14,938 bases of DNA from the NCBI GenBank assembly GCA_900554525.1, contig USHL01000012.1, positions 1 through 14,938 of the forward strand, given 5' to 3'. The DNA is from an uncultured Oscillospiraceae bacterium. Lineage in GTDB: Bacteria; Bacillota; Clostridia; Oscillospirales; Acutalibacteraceae. Of the stretch, positions 12,343 to 14,938 are shown piece after piece. Below the pieces are notes generated by a model. That model saw nothing but the letters and a program-made list of their open reading frames with translations, searched no databases and was not told the origin of the DNA. The position numbers and the translations under genes are program-made. Numbering within the stretch: position 1 is the first letter of the stretch; each line of letters opens with the position of its first letter.

Positions 12343-14938
12343 ACCGTATCATAAGCAATTTTTTAAGGGCAGCAAGATCTCCCGAATCTATTTGTTCCGG
12401 ATATTTATCTAAATCCGCATTTCCGTCAGATATTGCCGTTTCTGTTCCCGCAAGATATTTTTTCAGTCTTATAAGGTCTTTTATATCAACTGTACCGTCT
12501 CCGTTCACATCCCCTTTAAGCACTGTATACTCTGCAATATTGCAAAGCCTTGAAACAGAAAGATATTTCCCGCTGCCGCCGACAGCTATCACCTGCACCT
12601 TTACGCCTTCCGATGTGTCAAGACATATTAAAGTCCGGTTTTCTGCCGCAACCGTACCGGCTATGTAAATATTTTCTTCCGTATAGATATTAAATACATA
12701 CTTTTCTGCGCACTCAATTTCGGTAATCTTAACCGACAATCCGCCTGCGCTGCGGGTGACCAACGGAGCCGTGGCATTTTCCGATTCAGGCAATACTCCA
12801 AGTCTGTATGCAGCTGATGAGTTGACATATGTATTCTTGCCGTACTCCTTTCCGGAAACTTCTCCGCAGTCTGCCAAAAATGCGTCCATATCTGTAATAA
12901 ATCCAAAGTTATCAAAGCTTACAATTGTATTTGGCGAAAGCGTTTTTAAGGCTCCCGCATCCTTCCCGTCGGCAGTTAAATACACCGATTCATTCGCAAG
13001 CAGCGTAACCTTAATATCGACCGGCTTATCGCCGAGCTTTCCGTCAGGTGCAAGCAGGCTTAACGGAACAACCACATAACCATTTTTAAATCCGGGCCAA
13101 TAACTGCTTTCACTTGTTGTCCCCGTTACCGGAGCATTGGTTACACCGGTCGAAAGCACCTTACCTGTATCTGTTGAAATAAAATAAACATTTCCACTCG
13201 TACCATTAAAACTATTACTGCTGTATGTTCCGTTATGCTCCCGCCAGTTTATACGAAATTTGGGCTGCAATATCGCTTTGGGGTCGTTAAAATAATTTTC
13301 TCCGCTATTTCGTTCCTGATACTGCTGACCGAACCAAAAAACTACTGCCTCCGAATTTTCAGGAACAGTAATATTATTGAATGCAATAGCAGGATACGGC
13401 TGATTAGTATTACCTGAGGTTTTACCAGTTATCGTACTGCCGTCGGGCGAATAACTGCTTATCGAAAGATCCCAGCCAGAAGAAGTTATTTCATTTTTAT
13501 CGCCGCCGTCTTTTACAATTTCATAATAAGGCTTAAAAGAATTGTCGTCTGCAGGATAGCCGTCAGGTGCACCATCTGCTCTTATGATATCCGATTTATT
13601 ACCTCCGCCGTCAACAGACCGCACTTCATAGACATCCTCCGTGGTACCGTCTTCATCAAAATAATATGTACCCGCCGAAACTTTTGTATAATATTGGCCG
13701 TTCTTTAAAATCTCATAATATGATATCCAGTTATTATCCTCGGCAGCAGACCAGCTAAGCTCCATTCCTTCAAATCCGAGATGCGCTGCAGGCTGCTGTA
13801 TAAGATCGGAAGGCTCAGAGGGCGGCAAAGTATCATTATTATTGCCCGGATGGTTTTCAAGATTGAAGAAGAGCACCTCACCCACCTTCATAGTAAGAGC
13901 AATACCCTCCGCCATCAGTTCAGCACCTGTCTTTGTCATCCTTTTCATACCGTTTTCAAGTGAGGATACCGTATAGGTCATATCAGCTATAAGACCCTTC
14001 GGGTACATGACAAGTTCTTCGCCCGCAAAGCTTTCGTCAAATCTCACGGTCATATATCCTTTTGAAGAATCCGGGCTCATCTTCTGCATAAAGTAGTATT
14101 TATTTTGGGAGGTTGTATCAGGTCGGTAGACCTTTACGAAACGTCCCATGACACCCTGGGTGCAAAGCCAACGATAAAGGTCTGCATCTTGGCGGACAAG
14201 CTCCATTTCAGCATCACTGATATTGAGATTGCCAGTCTGACCGAGAACACTTGTGGTAGCCACCGTAAAAGCTCCGCTCATGATAGCGCGATTACTCTTG
14301 GTATACTCGCCGAGCGAGGCTCTGCCGTTGGATGTCATTATCTTATCAACAGGATAAAGCATAGATACCCAGTATCCGTCGTCAAGACCGGAGGCTCCAT
14401 CCTGAAGTGCTATTATCTCACTATACTCTGCAGTGCCGGGATTTAAAAGCCCGCCTCCGTCACTGCAAAGTGTTATGCCCGCCTGTGGATTGTCTTCTTT
14501 AAAATTTTTTATAATTTCCATTACTGCTGTCGCACGGGGATATGTAGACTTATTTTGGTTGAAATCGGTCTTAAGCATAAAAGTACCGAATTCCTGTTGA
14601 CGAGCATTAAGCATATTTCGGATATGCTTCTGCACCTCTGGTAGTTCTACCTTGAGTCCGCCTTTTTTATCACTCAAATTTATGCACCACTCTGGGTGCT
14701 CGGCGGCCAGCTCCGAACCGCTTATCACTCCCCATGGCACAAGCCACATACCAAGAGTCATACTGCTTAATTTCAGATAATCCTGATACTCATTTACCGG
14801 ACGTGTTCCGTTCCATTCCCAGTCCCCAAGATATGTCTGCCATCCATCGTCTATCCAAAGCATATCACCGCCGAGATAGCGGTTAAGGTTTATTTTGTCA
14901 AAAAGTATATCGTTGCTGTATCCATAACCGCCGAAACG
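12341..14938 (-). CDS. Dockerin-bearing GH36-like glycoside hydrolase (N-terminus outside window)
   Basis: Open from the window edge; 865 C-terminal residues are visible. The catalytic barrel (about 14938-14050) matches clan D alpha-galactosidase-type enzymes: DMLWIDDGWQ and GDWEWNG, the nucleophile strand MLKTDFNQN (candidate Asp at 14564-14566, KxDxN), then TLCSDGGGLLNPG and LQDGASGLDD, where the acid/base Asp is expected. A beta domain ends near 13860. An Fn3 module follows (13830-13575, SEPSDLIQQP ... LSWSAAEDN ... YYEILKNG ... YEVRSVDGGGNKS). Then comes an unrecognised beta-rich module of about 230 residues (13560-12870), an Ig/Fn3-like module (12770-12530) and a dockerin (12520-12344; GDVNGDGTVDIKDLIRLKKY). 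The protein is presumably secreted and cell-surface or cellulosome attached, acting on plant or mucin galactosides; substrate is inferred. A start inside the window at 14863 would cut through the barrel and is unlikely. Convergent with the helicase gene. Confidence 0.88.
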   Translation of the reverse strand, partial: RFGGYGYSNDILFDKINLNRYLGGDMLWIDDGWQTYLGDWEWNGTRPVNEYQDYLKLSSMTLGMWLVPWGVISGSELAAEHPEWCINLSDKKGGLKVELPEVQKHIRNMLNARQQEFGTFMLKTDFNQNKSTYPRATAVMEIIKNFKEDNPQAGITLCSDGGGLLNPGTAEYSEIIALQDGASGLDDGYWVSMLYPVDKIMTSNGRASLGEYTKSNRAIMSGAFTVATTSVLGQTGNLNISDAEMELVRQDADLYRWLCTQGVMGRFVKVYRPDTTSQNKYYFMQKMSPDSSKGYMTVRFDESFAGEELVMYPKGLIADMTYTVSSLENGMKRMTKTGAELMAEGIALTMKVGEVLFFNLENHPGNNNDTLPPSEPSDLIQQPAAHLGFEGMELSWSAAEDNNWISYYEILKNGQYYTKVSAGTYYFDEDGTTEDVYEVRSVDGGGNKSDIIRADGAPDGYPADDNSFKPYYEIVKDGGDKNEITSSGWDLSISSYSPDGSTITGKTSGNTNQPYPAIAFNNITVPENSEAVVFWFGQQYQERNSGENYFNDPKAILQPKFRINWREHNGTYSSNSFNGTSGNVYFISTDTGKVLSTGVTNAPVTGTTSESSYWPGFKNGYVVVPLSLLAPDGKLGDKPVDIKVTLLANESVYLTADGKDAGALKTLSPNTIVSFDNFGFITDMDAFLADCGEVSGKEYGKNTYVNSSAAYRLGVLPESENATAPLVTRSAGGLSVKITEIECAEKYVFNIYTEENIYIAGTVAAENRTLICLDTSEGVKVQVIAVGGSGKYLSVSRLCNIAEYTVLKGDVNGDGTVDIKDLIRLKKYLAGTETAISDGNADLDKYPEQIDSGDLAALKKLLMIR

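Noticed and set aside
3542..14938. Genomic or defence island boundaries, integrase, attachment sites or insertion sequences
   Set aside because: No transposase, integrase, long inverted repeats or tRNA were found on either strand, and codon use of the cassette looks like that of its neighbours.

Overview
The window looks like a chromosomal segment of an anaerobic Gram-positive bacterium of the Clostridia, most likely an Oscillospiraceae/Ruminococcaceae-type gut or rumen fibre degrader. This is inferred from four things: Firmicutes-style Shine-Dalgarno sites and promoters, an AbrB/SpoVT regulator with a C-terminal cysteine module, the short archaeal-like prolyl-tRNA synthetase, and a large glycoside hydrolase ending in a type I dockerin (the tag of cellulosomal enzymes). 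No mobile element, tRNA, rRNA or CRISPR array is visible. By eye, base composition is similar throughout.

Layout. Positions 1-3359 (minus) hold rpoB without its last codons. It has its own promoters and a leader of about 150 nt, and is separated by a terminator from proS (3620-5053, minus). proS diverges from acpP (5231-5458, plus) across two back-to-back promoters. acpP converges on a minus-strand operon that reads, in transcription order, a membrane-anchored XRE regulator (7085-6492), ung (6487-5819) and an AbrB-family regulator (5789-5529). Two hairpins with oppositely oriented U-tracts sit between acpP and this operon. The XRE gene appears to be leaderless: a near-perfect promoter places the transcription start on its ATG.

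Divergent from the XRE gene, and driven by a strong extended -10 promoter, is a tightly coupled plus-strand three-gene cassette (7246-12304). It encodes a TerB-N/TerB-C protein, a BrxD-type (DUF2791) P-loop ATPase and an Lhr/YprA/BrxHI-type superfamily II helicase. The ATPase and helicase families are components of BREX-type phage defence. Here they occur without the BREX methyltransferase, PglZ or BrxC, and without DISARM partners. The terB-like gene overlaps the ATPase gene at ATGA, and the ATPase stop codon lies inside the helicase Shine-Dalgarno. This cassette is the best candidate in the window for a poorly described DNA-processing or defence system.

The cassette ends at a bidirectional hairpin shared with a convergent minus-strand gene (12341 to beyond 14938). 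That gene encodes the C-terminal 865 residues of a GH36-like (alpha-galactosidase clan) enzyme with Fn3, uncharacterised beta-rich modules and a C-terminal dockerin. The cassette is thus transcriptionally insulated at its 3' end and shares a short regulatory region with the XRE operon at its 5' end.
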